Below the pieces are notes generated by a model. It made no database searches. It saw only the letters and a list, made by a program, of their open reading frames with translations, and was not told where the DNA came from. Source: Circinella minor (taxonomy: Eukaryota > Mucoromycota > Mucoromycetes > Mucorales > Lichtheimiaceae). From it: a stretch of DNA of 64,000 nt. Position 1 is the stretch's first letter, and every line of letters begins with the position of its first letter. The stretch lies in the NCBI GenBank assembly GCA_016758965.1, contig JAEPRB010000094.1, positions 62,001 through 126,000 of the forward strand. Direction: 5' to 3'. A program made the translations under genes and the position numbers. This document shows positions 10,636 through 22,990 of the stretch, piece after piece.

Positions 10636-11704
10636 ATGTTATTAAACACGGATGATTATTCTTCATTTATTACTACGGTCAACCCTCCATTTGTCTTACC
10701 TCATAAGATCTCAGATACGTGGAATGTGAACCCGAAGAAAAGAGGTGTTTTATTGGCTGTAAAGTTTCTATGGTATGCTTACGCAAGAATTAAAGTTCAA
10801 TTTTTTAACTCGATTTCATATCCCGGCAAAACCAGAAAATCAGTGGTTTATCTAAATCTTACTGCTGCACAGGGTCATTATAGAACTCTCTGGCGATTAT
10901 TATTATCATCGGGAATTTTGGGTATACATCTATCATAAACTCAGCGAGTAATGACTCGAGTTTAACAACGGAGGTGCATTTCTATGCATGTTGCAAATTA
11001 AGTATCAATGTGACTTTGCCTGTACATAAGTTTGTTATAATAGGAAAGCATTTTTATAAATACAATAAATTAGTTCACCAACATAATGGTAAAGATCAAA
11101 GTGCTTTACAAGACTCTCATCAGTTTCTTTCAAAAAAAAAGTGATTACCAAGCATTACAGTATCGTGTGCCATAATGTAAAAAGAATGCATGTGTAGTCG
11201 TTCACAAACAATGTCGTTAAATGTCTCACTAGCTGAAAAAAACCTAGTTCTCGTCACTATCGTAATCCCATGCGATCACTATATACAACTCCCTATCAAA
11301 AAGATGCATGAAGTCTTGTGTTACCAACATCACGAAAGGAAAGAAGTTCTTTTAGTTTCCGATACCAATCAGCCGAATTTCTAATGCATACATGTTCCAT
11401 GACAACAATGTCCAAGGAGGAGAATAAATACGCGTTATTTGTAAGCTTAGAAATGAACACGGCAAAGATCTTGGACCTATTATTTTCTGATAGAAGTGTT
11501 TATGAAGACTACCACTCCAACGATATTCATCCCAAATTACAGCAATTTTCGCGAAAGCCAGGTTTTCACTTTAAAAAGATTTTGATCCCGTTCACCCATA
11601 TAACCTTAACCATCAAAGTACGAATCGTGCTCCATTCAACAAATTCCAAGCATTGTTATGACTTACAGCATTTACGAACCAATAATATACAGCAGTTCGA
11701 TTAA
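10636..11704 (+). pseudogene. Unrecognised decayed protein-coding gene
   Basis: Two plus-strand open stretches have protein-like composition. 10636-10938 reads 'WNVNPKKRGVLLAVKFLWYA' and 'NLTAAQGHYRTLWRLLLSSG'. 11318-11704 reads 'RSSFSFRYQSAEFLMHTCSM' and 'NKYALFVSLEMNTAKILDLL'. Between them the same-strand frames are cut by stops but still give coding-like pieces. No single splice model joins the two without crossing stops, so decay is the simplest reading. No family recognised. Confidence 0.3.
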
Positions 11705-12763
11705 TCAAACGAATTTAATTATATTTAAATCAAGTCATCAACTGTTATCAATGTGATTTTTGTTTTTATTTTATCTTTTTGTTATTTTACTTTTTTTATA
11801 CTTATATAATCATTGGTCGACTACATTGCCAATTTCTTAATCATATTTAGAAGCCAGGCTTACCTAACACCTTAATTTTTCATTATCTTTTTATATTAAC
11901 TAGCTATTCTTTATACCTACTCCTCACTCTTAATAGCTAGCCTTTTACTTTTCATGAATCTCGTTCAACATCAGCTTTAATCCATATAATAGTTTATTAT
12001 ATCAACTGTTATACTAGAGCAATTTCAACCTAAGTCTGTGTTTTTTTTCCTCTTGTTACACTTAACAAGTTTTTTTCGTTTACTCTTTCCCCCTTACTTT
12101 GGCTCGAGCGGAAAAAAGGTTGAAAAGAGTACAGCGTTTAACTAAGCCAATAATAAAATTCACAATTCAAGCGAATATGAAACAGAGCGCACAATCTATA
12201 ATAATAATATTGTTTATAAAAAAAATCATTTATGACTTTACCAACAGTTGAGAAAAAAATAGAAGATTGTTTATAAATTAACTTGTGTAACTTCTTTTTG
12301 TACTAACACAAACAAAAAGTTTATGCGAGCTAAATTCCGGCTGCTCCTTTTGATTTTCTTACTAAGTTTTCACAGACCAATCAATTTGCATTAATTTTTC
12401 GCCACGGCTGATTTGGCTTAGAGTTCTTTAAAAAACGCCAAACCTGTGCAGGATCAAATAAATTGGCGGAATTTATTTTTCAATGTTAACAATTGTGAGC
12501 CAATCCTTGTTGTCTTAATAATCGTTAGAATTCGAAGTACGTATTACACATGTACACACTGACAATATTCGAGTAGAAAAAAAAAACCTGGCTACTGGAT
12601 TGTACAAACGAAGCCCAATCTCGGGTATTGCCGCGGTCAAGCAAAATAAAGTATAAGTATGTGCGATCGTTACCTTCAAAGTCAGGAGAGGGTCTCTGTA
12701 TTATATTTGTGTATTACCCACATATTTTCCAAACCCAATAACTAGCTTCTGGAAAACACATAC
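11705..12763. other. Intergenic region upstream of the catalase gene
   Basis: AT-rich with a few T-runs. It must hold distal catalase regulatory sequence. The proximal part (12720-12760) has 'CCAATAAC' and an inverted 'TTCTGGAA' that resembles a heat-shock-element half pair, but neither can be tested here. Confidence 0.4.
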
Positions 12764-12773
12764 TATATAAATA
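12764..12773 (+). promoter_or_regulatory. TATA box of the catalase gene
   Basis: TATATAAATA lies 107 bp upstream of the catalase ATG. It is followed by a pyrimidine-rich leader (12795-12875), the usual fungal layout for a highly expressed gene. Confidence 0.6.
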
Positions 12774-12879
12774 GATAAAAAGAGAAATCCACTATTTTCT
12801 TTTTTTTTTTTTCTTCAGGGATTTTTATTTTTTATTCTTCTTTGCCTTCTTTTTACTCAACTCTTTTTTCTTTTTTATT

Positions 12880-15829
12880 ATGAGAGCTACACTCTTTGGT
12901 GCCATATTTAGTATTGCTATTGCTATTCAACACACTGCTCTTGCAGAAGAGTCATGTGCCTTCAATGAACAATCAGAGGGTGACGATCCCAAAGCTGCTC
13001 AAATGAAACAATTTACTATTAGCAATGCTGGTCAAGAAGAAACAACTCAATTTGGTCAGCGCATTAATAATACAGATAGTTTGAAAGCTGGTTTAGGTGG
13101 TCCAACTTTACTCGAAGATTTTATGATGCGAGAAAAGATTATGCATTTTGGTAATAATTTTTTTTTTTATTTCTGATTTCATTATTATGATTTCCTGGGT
13201 ATTAACTATTACTTATTTGTTGATTATTGGCTTTTACAATGATTAAATATAGACCATGAAAGGTAAACTGTTATAAAAATAACTTTATGGGCTTATCACT
13301 ATTATTGTTTTCTATTATCGATACACATGATTGATGTTTAAAAATATACTTTAACGTTTTACTGTTGCCGATATATAGAATTCCTGAACGCGCTGTCCAT
13401 GCGCGTGGTGTTGGTGCTCACGGTTATTTTGAGCCTTATGCTGACTGGTCCAATATTACTGCTGCTAGGTTCTTGCGTACTCCGGATAATAAGACACCTG
13501 TTTTTGTTCGATTCTCGACTGTGCTCGGATCGCGTGGTTCCCCAGATACTGTAAGAGATGTTCGTGGGTTTGCTACTCGTTTCTATACAGAAGAAGGCTT
13601 GTTTGATCTTGGTAAGAAATTGTGACATTATATCGTTAAATTCACTGACATTCAATTTTTTTCCCTAACAATGAATCAATGAATCATTTATTTATTATTA
13701 GTCGGTAATGTTGTCGCTCCTTTTTTCGTTCACGGTAAGTTACAAGAATTGTCTTTTTCTTTGTGCGAAAAAAAAAATCAGTGCCACATCGTGTTATTTA
13801 TTTATTTATTAATGGCTTATAACTACAATAAAATTAAAAATAGATGCGATGAAATTTCCAGGTTAGTAGTTGATACAAATAATAAATTACTGACGTATAT
13901 TTTATTTTCAAAATGCTCTAACATTTAACATACTTTTTTTTTGAACAGATTTGATTCATGCTGGAAAACCTGAACCGAATACAGAGACACCCCAAGCTGG
14001 CACGGCTCATGAAACTGCTTATGATTTCTTCGCTGAATTTCCTGAAACTCTCCATACAGTCTTCTGGGTAAAATTATCTCAATAGCTATTTCTCTTTAGT
14101 ATTACATGATACAGGGCTTAGACAATATATTGATTTTAATAATGTAAATATTTACTTTTAGGCTTTGAGTGGACGTGGTATCCCAAATAGTCTTCGTCAA
14201 GTTGAGGGCTTTGGAGTTCATACGTAAGTTCTTCTTTGCTCTTGATCCATATATTGTGTTACGTAAACACAGGTAACTTGATGACACATTCTAACCATAT
14301 ACAAATCTGAAAATTCCACGACCGTAATTCTAGTTTTCGATTGATCAACGAAGAAGGTGTTTCCCATTTTGTCAAATTCCATTGGAAACCTTTACAAGGT
14401 CTTTCTAATATGCTTTGGGTAATATTAAATATTTACTATAGTTCTTCCTTCCCCCCCCCCAAAAAAAAAAAAAAAAAAAACTAAAAAAATATATTATATT
14501 TAGGACGAAGCCCAAAAGGTTTGTGGAAAAGATATTGATTTCCATCGAAACGATCTTTACACTGCTATTGATAATGGTCACTATCCAGAATGGCACTTGG
14601 GCGTCCAAATCATTCCCGAGGAAGACCAAGACAAGTTTGACTTTGATTTGACTGACCCTACAAAGCTTGTTCCAGAATCTCTTGTTCCTGTCACCTATCT
14701 AGGAAAAATGGTACTAAATCGCAACGTCGAGAATTACTTTTCTGAGACAGAGCAAATTACTCTCCATCCTGGTCACGTCGTTCGTGGAGTCGGATTCACC
14801 AATGATCCTCTTTTGCAAGGCCGTCTGTTCAGTTATACCGATACCCAGATAAATAGAATGAATAGTGCAAATTTCATGCAGATTCCAATTAATCGTCCAA
14901 TCAATAAGGTGCATAACAACCAACGTGACGGTTATATGCAACAAAATGTTTATAAAGGAAAAGTTGCGTATTATCCCAACGGCTTACAAGACAATACACC
15001 TTCCATGGTTGAACCTGATCAAGGCGGATATATAGATTATCCTGAAAAGATGAGCGGCCATAAGCAACGTGGAAAGTCTGCCAAGTTCTTTGAATATTAT
15101 GCACAAGCGCGTTTGTACTATAACTCACTTTCACCTGCCGAAAAACAGCAAATGATTGATGGTCTTCGGTTTGAAATTGGCAAGTCCAAGTCACTCGATG
15201 TCCGCAAGCGTATGATCAATGTAATCAATCATGTTGATAATGACCTTGCTCGCCGTATCGCCAAACGCATCAATGTGCCTTTGCCCGATAAAATTGTCGA
15301 TAATGATAAACAGACAACTGTTGGTATTTCCATTGAAGAATATCCCAAGGCAAAGGATATCAAGACTCGTACTGTGGCTATTCTCACTGCTCCTGGTATT
15401 GACACAAATGAAGCAAATGCCATGTTTAATTATCTTTCTGAAGAAGGGGCTTATCCTACCTTTGTTGGAATTAACCTCGGTGATCAAGATGGGTTAAACA
15501 TTACAACAACTTATTTGCATACTGCTTCTGTTCTTTATGATGCTGTCTATGTACCTGGTGGTAAAGCTGGAATTAGCGTCCTGACAAATGATCTTCATGA
15601 ATTCCCTTATGAAGAGCCCAAGAATTTTATTGTCGAAGCATATCGTCATTGCAAACCTATTGCTGCTACTGCCGAAGGTACTAAATTTATTGATTCTGCA
15701 CTTGGTAAGAAGATTGTTACAAAGGATGGTATTGTTACTGGTAAATCGCCAAGTAATATTCAAAATGATTTCAAGAAAGCACTCATCCAGCAACGTTTCT
15801 GGTCACGATTATACTTGGATCAGGAATAA
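12880..15829 (+). CDS. Secreted large-subunit (clade 2) catalase with C-terminal DJ-1/GATase-like domain
   Basis: Nine exons: 12880-13150, 13253-13262, 13379-13611, 13702-13734, 13844-13861, 13949-14067, 14162-14223, 14334-14418, 14504-15829; 718 aa. Exon 2 is only 10 nt and is required to rebuild '[17 protein letters not shown]'. Residues 1-22 are a signal peptide ([18 protein letters not shown]), so the enzyme is probably extracellular or in the cell wall. It breaks down hydrogen peroxide at heme. His101 in '[10 protein letters not shown]', Asn174 in '[10 protein letters not shown]' and the heme-ligand Tyr388 in '[12 protein letters not shown]' are all present. The extra ~150 residues after the helical region ('[12 protein letters not shown]' to the end) are the flavodoxin/DJ-1-like domain of large-subunit catalases such as E. 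coli HPII and fungal Cat-1. Oddity: the usual VGNN reads VGNV. Length is normal for the clade. Confidence 0.96.
14450..14480. repeat. Homopolymer run C(10)A(~20) in a catalase intron
   Basis: Ten C are followed directly by about twenty A near the 3' end of intron 8 (14419-14503). It is a likely hotspot for length variation and assembly error. Confidence 0.9.
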
Positions 15830-17282
15830 ATTTAAGTAACAACTCTCCTACTGCATGATTATCTTTTATGTTTTAATTTTTTTCTTTTAACTGTATTATG
15901 CTTATTGAAAGCTTTATATATTATATACAAATACATATTCTTTTTCTATTCCTTTTTATACATAAAAAACTACAAGTTGTAAATGTAATAAGAATTATTT
16001 CTTGGATTACAAGCCCCTTTTCTTTTTTTAATAACATGAAAAATGTCAAATTTTATATAAATTTATTGATATCTGCCTATTACTTTTTTTGAGTTTGCGA
16101 TTTGATTTCAGTTATACAAAAGTCGAATACTTCTTTGAAAAAATCGGATTGGCTAACAAGAACGAGCTGTGCTTTTTTCAATCCAACAAATTCATTTTAC
16201 CAATTTTTTCCTAGCAAGCATTGAATTTCCTCAGAAGTTGCCTCAGTAGATTATTTGTCGAGTTTTAAAGGGGTCGTGTATTTCGGCCCTTTCCAGAATT
16301 TAAAAAAAAACATTAGTGTTAGCTATTTGGCATATCTTGGAAGAGCAGTCAATTGTTCGGTTTATACAACAATAAAGTCTCTCAGGAAAAGTGATGCTTG
16401 AACAATATAAAAATTCTACGTATTGAAATCAGCGCAGTCTACTTTATATCAAATATATTGCATTTATATCATCATTCCAAGGTTTATCAGTCTATAGGAA
16501 ATAGAGCACGTTTCGTTCAGCTACTTAACCTTCTATGTCCAAAATCCGAAAGAGGATTAAAAAATATTTTTTTTATGTGTGATAATAAGAACAATCAGCT
16601 ATACCATGAAATATATCAAATGTGTTTGGTCAGCATGTTTTTTATCAATAGCTTAGTTCAGTTTTTGCAAGCAACTACTTATGTAGGCTTTATTTGATTC
16701 ATAGCTATAAACATTGAACATATAAATTACCTGTATAAAATGTTATAACCACATTACGTCAATAAACATATATGCTCAGAAGTTAATTATAAAGTTTTAT
16801 TCAAGTCAACATACAAGCTAAACTACTGATCATTCGGTGGGGAGATTTTTTTTTCGTTTTGAAAATTTGACTACAGTACGTCCATGTATTATTGATAAGC
16901 ATAATGCTTATGCGCGAAAATAAAGCCAGAGCAGCTGTATGTAAACATAATAAGCGTTATCAATAAGCAATACAACTTAGTTTTAGATATTGTAATACCA
17001 TTTTTTCTTGTTTTTTTGTAATCCAATATGATGTAATAGACGACTGAGATGAAATTGATATATAGTACAAAATTTTATTGAGAAAGAGACAAATATTTAA
17101 TATGTTGTGAATGAGATATATATGTAAAATGTTACGAATGCGTAAAATTATGAGAATGAAAAATGGCTATATATATAACCCACAGAATATAATAATAGTA
17201 ATTGACACAATTGATACTCGATCATATTCAAACTATAAATATAAAATCAATAAGTCATAAAGAAAAAATCAACGTGCTATAA
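15830..17282. other. Intergenic region between catalase and bZIP genes
   Basis: The two genes converge here. A plus-strand open stretch at 16398-16697 (99 codons) has AT-biased composition and no recognisable motif, so it is not called. No repeats with clear ends were found. Confidence 0.5.
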
Positions 17283-18992
17283 TTAAAAAGTATATATATA
17301 TATATTAAAAATACATACTGATATAATTAGAGTTTGACGCCTGTGATTCACTATTACGCCATGGTATACCGAAATCATCGTCTGCAGCTGGAATTGTAAT
17401 GGACTTCGCCATATTGATTGACTTATGAATGTAATAAAAGTACTATTTCCTGTCATTGAATATAGTTCTTCCTCTCGCAGACTTTGATAATCACTATTTT
17501 CGGATGAAAGAGATGGTGGATAATGAATTTGATCACTGGTAGTAATATTATCAGAAGATTCTAATAATCCCAGGTTCAAACTATCTATCGGTACACCTCG
17601 ATATTGTTGAGTTGATAACGTTGTATCATCTAGTAGTGAGACTTTACTTCGGCTGTCATAGAGCTGATTTATTGTCGGCCATCGTTTCTTGATTTCTTCT
17701 ACGCTGTAATCATCTGTCAAGTACCAAAACTTTTCGTAGAACTCAATAGAAAATTTCCAACTTGCTGTTTTTAATGGATCACCATGGTGATAAATCATTC
17801 CATCCAGAAGACAACTAATACAATCATCGATATCATAACTGTCTTGTAATATAATCATTCGATCTCGTATTGTTGAAACAGGAATTAGGTCAATTCTTAG
17901 ATCATGAGGTATCTTGAGCTGTACATATATTAATAAAAAAAGGGTCATAACAGCTTATTAATAAAAAGAATCAATCATTATACTTCTTGTTTTCAGAAAA
18001 GAAATAAAAGTATAAAATATTACCTGTAATTTAGTGGGAGTTAACTTGAAATTACTTCCTAGTTTACCACATACAGCCTGCAGTTGTAACTGTAAACGCA
18101 TAGTTTGAAATTTTGCCAAGTCAAATAAAGGTAACGTTCCTTCTGACAACGCGATTGATTTTTTTTTGAAGGATAATGACTTGGAACTTCCTCCTTTCTC
18201 TTCCACTTTACGATTTTTGGTATGCTGAATAGCGTCATTATTACTTGTTTCACTATTACTATCTTGGTTACTGGGCATATATGTTTTTGTAGAGGATAAA
18301 GTTATAGTAGCAGTCGTATCAATCGATGGTTTTTGCCACATTGGTGCTAATAATGATACTGATGGTATAATGGGATAACATTGTTGTTGCTTCCGTATCT
18401 CCGGTAATGGTGCTGTTACTCGGTTTCCAACGACAGTTCGCACACTATTGTGATTGACTAAAATAGTTCCCGTCGTAACATATTCCCCACTTTTTTCCAT
18501 TGATAATGTTGATGCTGGCTTTTTTACTTGTTCACCAGTTGTCGGGAATTTGTGCAAATCTTTCGCTTTCTTGTAGGAACGAGCCATCTCCGGTACCGAT
18601 GAATTCTGTATGATATCACGTTCTAAATATTCTTTATTCAAATACGGGTCATGACTGGGAATCTTTACATTATTTATAAAACAGACAAGTTGTAGGCTCA
18701 TCATTAACCCCTTAAGGTGTTGACGTTCGTTACTAAGAGCACCAATTCCACTATAAAGGGCTTTGTTTTCACTCATTAGTTTATCACATTCATTACGGAA
18801 TTCGCGACCTTTCTCTTCAAGCTCTAAAACATGCTGGCTTTTTCGTTCACGAAACACTCGTTGAGCGACTCGATTTTGTTCTCGTCGTAATGCTTGTGAG
18901 GATGGGTTCGATTTACGTCCGGGTTTTTTTCTTGCACGTATATTATTGTCAAATGTAGTGGTGCTGTTGTAGTTTGGTAAAGGTTCGATCAT
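17283..18992 (-). CDS. bZIP transcription factor with C-terminal DUF3425 domain
   Basis: Two exons, 18992-18024 and 17918-17283, with intron 17919-18023 (GTAATA...TACAG), give 534 aa. Residues about 25-75 form the bZIP: basic region 'RREQNRVAQRVFRERKSQ' of the Pap1/Yap1 type (N-x-x-A-Q-R-x-F-R), followed by a leucine-zipper heptad region to about residue 95. A long Ser/Thr-rich linker follows. The second exon carries 'DLIPVSTIRDRMIILQDSYD', 'DDCISCLLDGMIYHHGDPLK' and 'SWKFSIEFYEKFWYLTDDYS', the pattern of fungal DUF3425. It should bind DNA as a dimer in the nucleus; targets are unknown. The C-terminus is uncertain. The last ~45 residues in this frame are less protein-like than the neighbouring frame ('ITIPAADDDFGIPWRNSES'), which may mean a missed intron or frameshift near 17400. 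Confidence 0.88.
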
Positions 18993-19373
18993 AATAATGA
19001 AGATAAAGAAAAAGTGTGAGAAAAAAAATAGAGATAAAAATAAGAGAGAAAATCTGACAATATGTTATAAATGTAAACTTGACCTTTATTTATACTGCTT
19101 TTTTTTGGTATCAGATCTAATAGTGGTCGGGAAGAAATAAAGAGAAAAAAAAAGAAACCAATAAAACTTGTTATATTAACTAGTTGATATATACTATATA
19201 ATTCAAACACTTCCGCACACCACGCACATATATATGGGACATTGTCACTAATACTGCAAAGAAGGTATGTACGACCTTTGCACAAACTCAAAAAGGAAAA
19301 AAAAAACTTTTTCTTCAAAGTTGTAATTTTTCATATACAGGAAATTTACGGAGAGGTGGCGGAATTGTGATTC
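18993..19373. other. Promoter side of the bZIP gene
   Basis: Upstream region of the minus-strand bZIP gene, with A-rich runs and no distinct element recognised. Confidence 0.4.
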
Positions 19374-19670
19374 TTGGGAGAACTAGTAGCCGAAATAGTG
19401 TATTGCAATTTTTTACAATCCACATGTCTGACACCATTCAGAAATATTATCGATTATACAAATGAAGGATTTAAGTACAGCCTTTTTATAGTTTACTATA
19501 TTGGTATCAATGGTTTATCCTCGCACCTTTATGATGAAGTTATAAAATTGAAAAAGAAAAAACTGTATAAAAAGACGGGAAAAGGAGCTGAACCAATGCT
19601 GTGTAAATCCAATTATGGAATGATGCATCTAATGGTATTGTATTTAATGTACCATATGTGGTTTTATTGA

Positions 19671-20320
19671 ATGAATTTATTTTTAAAACGCTATCTCCGA
19701 GATTATATTATGTAGAGAAGCAATAATAGCATCTTGTTCCATGATAATTTTATCTTATTCTTTGTCTGCTTTAAACTAAATCTGTGCGTTTCCTAACTAT
19801 AGAACCGGGAGTGCATTAGAAATAGCATGTATGGAAGTACTTTAGATAAAAAAACGCGTTAGTCGTGTTGAACAACCGATATGTAAATTCACAGTGAATC
19901 TCGACACAGAATTACGAATTTTTTGTGGGAATTCCAAGAATTTTGGTTCGTAGTTTCCGAGATGGCGTGTGATTACGCGCACCCTAGCTCCTTCTCTTTT
20001 TTACGACCACCTTCCAAAGTTACAAATGTTGGTGTTACGTCAAACAAAAGAAAATAGACAACTGAAACTGATCCTTTTTGTTTATTAACCAATCAAGATT
20101 CGAATAAAACCAGTTTTCAATCCATTTTGGTCTATTACATTTTGCAAAACATCTTGAACTATTTAATGTCAATGACATCTTGTGCCACATCCACACAATA
20201 TTATCAAATCAGGTGTATGAGCTTTCTTGAAAATTGTTTTTTTTTTCAACTGAATACCCTTAATACTTCTTTTGCTTAAAATGAACAAGCTGTCAATAAG
20301 TATATGTCGTTAGCACTGTG
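19671..20320. other. Intergenic, no gene seen
   Basis: Short open frames only, including one just upstream (19374-19670, plus strand) that has no recognisable motif. Nothing else to report. Confidence 0.4.
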
Positions 20321-20324
20321 CATT

Positions 20325-20800
20325 ATTTCATCCTTGAATTCAAGGATCAACTGCTAGAACAGGTTATAGGGATTTAAAATAGCGACCGAATTTTTTTCTT
20401 GAAAGTTTAAAGGATCAAAGGATTATTTCAAGGATGGATCCTTTGAAAAGTGATAGCTGAAGTTTTTTTGTGGCAATAAAATAAAATAAAATAAAAAGAT
20501 CATATGCTTCTTTCTTCATTCATTCATTTATTTTGTTATAGTTTAACATGCTTTATTAAATGTGCTATTTTATAGCATTGTTGTATGATTTTTGAGGTAT
20601 TAGGAAAATATTCTCTGGGTCTAGTTGAAGGATCAAAGGTTGAGATTCAAGGATTAACTCTTGAAAGCAGCAACTAAAATTTCTTTGGTTCTCGTTCAAG
20701 GATCAAAGGATGAAATTCAAGGATTGACTCTTGAAAATATTTAAACATCCGGTCATCCTTTGTTCATCCTTGAAAATCAATTTTTTAAGGATGGAATTGG
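20325..20800. repeat. Cluster of direct and inverted 'AAGGATCAAAGGAT' repeats
   Basis: The core 'CAAGGATCAAAGGATGAAAT' or close variants recurs. Two direct copies (20627-20670 and 20693-20740) share 'GATTCAAGGATT.ACTCTTGAAA'. Further copies lie near 20335 and 20410-20445, and an inverted copy (ATCCTTTGTTCATCCTTGAA) near 20755. It looks like a decayed foldback or tandem array; no target duplication was identified. Confidence 0.7.
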
Positions 20801-21739
20801 GCACAGTATAGTGTATTGTATTTGTTATTAGATAGAGTACATATTGAGAGACATGTCGAGTTCGGATATTAATAAGGTTATTGACATGACTTTAGATTGG
20901 CTCTTTGTACCTAATTATAATAGGTAGTCTTCGTCGGTGGTAAAATGTAAAAAGAAAAAATACATTCAAGAAACATATCAAGTGGACATCAAAACAAAAA
21001 TACATTGTAAAAGAAGACTTACAAATACGTACGTATAATGTTTATTTCACTTTGTTGTGGTGGAGAAGGAAGAGCCGTTTAACAAATGTGGTGTCTAGTG
21101 ATAATGCTCTTTATTTTTATTATTGAACTATTGAGTTGAACTCGTTCCAGAAATATTGAAAGCAAATAATCGACCAAGTATTGTTGGGCATTGTAATAAT
21201 ATAGACATATACTAACTTTTGAGCTATCTTACAATAGTAAGAAACCCCATTTTTTTTAATTATTATTATTATAATTATCGCCAGTATTAGATATTAAGAT
21301 ATAAGGACAGACTTTTGATTAATAGACTATGTACAAATTAACATAATGATGCTAAGTGTTATATTAATAGAAATTAATAAAAGAAAAGAGACAGTAATAA
21401 GTCAACGAGACCCAAAAGAACAATAATTAAGCCCAAGCTTATTAAAATAAAATATTATCACTATTTATATTAATCCTAATCAATGACTGGGTATATCAAT
21501 ATGTGTGTATGAAACAATAATTGTCTTCCGATTTGTTACTGACGATGAATAATGACAATAAGATATGTGAACATTATATCCTATGCGTTTTGCCGTTGAT
21601 AAAATAATATATCAACGTAGATGTCAAATAGTATCAATAAAGATGGATTTCTTTAATATTAAGAGTTATTGAAACGCACAGTGAATACCAAAATGTCATT
21701 GAAACATATTTGATCTATGCTGTATTTAAATATATAATT
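20801..21739. other. Intergenic, AT-rich
   Basis: No coding frame, repeat boundary or RNA gene recognised. Confidence 0.45.
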
Positions 21740-22195
21740 TTAAATAATCGTTATTATGAAGCCATTGTACATTGGATACAACACTAAGTATATTGAAAAG
21801 TCATTTACAACAGAATCGTTCACTCCTCTAATCTCACTAGCAGATCCTTCGTTCAAAAGTTGCAAAACCGATGGTATCAACGATGGTAATATTCCAAAGA
21901 AACTACTTTGAGTATCATCTTGTTCAGATACTTTTTCTAGTTTTGCCAAGATTGAGATAATACATGTCAAATAAGATGGATATGCAGATTTTGATGGCAC
22001 AGAAGCCGATGATTATGGTGATGACAGCACTTGTTCAAAATCTTGAAGTGAAGTGATTGTTATGTTGGGTATCATGTTTTGAACTTTCTTGTCAGCAAAA
22101 GTCTTAAACAATGCGGCTGTTATATCACTTTTTCAAGCCCTGCCTTGTGCAATACACCGTATAATGAACGAGGCGAGATGAAACCTCAAGACTAG

Positions 22196-22230
<35 letters not shown>

Positions 22231-22990
22231 ATAACGTGTGTGTGTATTAAAGTTCAAGGGTGTAACATGATAGAACCCTTTAATGGTAACATAAAATATT
22301 GAATAGAAGCGGGATTTCTAATCAGCACTGTATTTTGCATAGTGTCGTAACATTTGCTGTTGCTGTGCGAATTCCCGACCCGTATTCACGTTGTTAAGAT
22401 TCCTTTAGCTATTGTTGGTTTTTGCAATTCCTTTGGTAATCCTCGGACTGGTTATGAACCAAGAAATCCCTGAGTTTTCGTACCATATACTCTACCAAAT
22501 AAATCATCAACGGTCAAGAATTCAAGATTCCCTTTAAAAATCGAAACTTCATAAAATTCTCCCCATGATAGCTAATTTCTTTAATCATGCCTGTTGTGGT
22601 TTCATAATAGTAAGATTCCCCATCCGTAGCAACGACGTCCAATGTTTGATTGTGTGCAAATAGGTCAAGAGCAGTGATGGACTTGAAGAAACAGGCGAAG
22701 GTAGTGGATTAACTGAAGCAGATGGTGGTGGTGATAATACTGAAAATGTCGTGCTTGTTGCATTGTCAAAATAATATTTTCGAAAGTAGTTATAGGACAG
22801 AGTACTAAAACAGTTTTGGTATTTTTCGTGAACCCGTTCTCCTTTTTCTTACCTGTAGCGGTTACTAAAATTACTATTCAAAAAGTATAATTAATATAAC
22901 CTTGCTGTTGAAACTGCTGTTCATGTGCTGGTGATGGAGTGGGTGGCAAAGAAAAGCTTTGTATTGGAATATTTTTTCCCTGTATATCCG
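21740..22990 (-). pseudogene. Decayed, unrecognised gene on the minus strand with an internal poly(A)-like run
   Basis: In transcript direction, 22760-22500 reads as good protein ('LDLFAHNQTLDVVATDGESY', 'MIKEISYHGENFMKFRFLKG', 'LEFLTVDDLFGRVYGTKTQG') before a stop. About 22390-22325 reads 'NNVNTGREFAQQQQMLRHYA' in another frame. A run of about 31 A (minus strand) sits at 22229-22199. After it, 22120-21770 reads 'AALFKTFADKKVQNMIPNIT', a stop, then 'ILAKLEKVSEQDDTQSSFFG' and 'LLNEGSASEIRGVNDSVVND'. No intact exon chain can be built and no domain was recognised. It may be two relics, one ending at the A-run. Confidence 0.4.
22199..22229. repeat. T(31) homopolymer (poly(A) on the minus strand)
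   Basis: An uninterrupted run of about 31 T on the plus strand. It directly follows, in minus-strand direction, the decayed coding region 22760-22300, so it could be the tail of a retrocopy. A simple slippage-grown homopolymer is equally possible. Confidence 0.9.

Noticed and set aside
16398..16697. 99-codon plus-strand open frame downstream of catalase
   Set aside because: No recognisable domain, no promoter or splice signals, and composition typical of AT-rich non-coding DNA.
19374..19670. 98-codon plus-strand open frame
   Set aside because: Lysine- and tyrosine-rich by base composition; no conserved feature and no intron-linked continuation.
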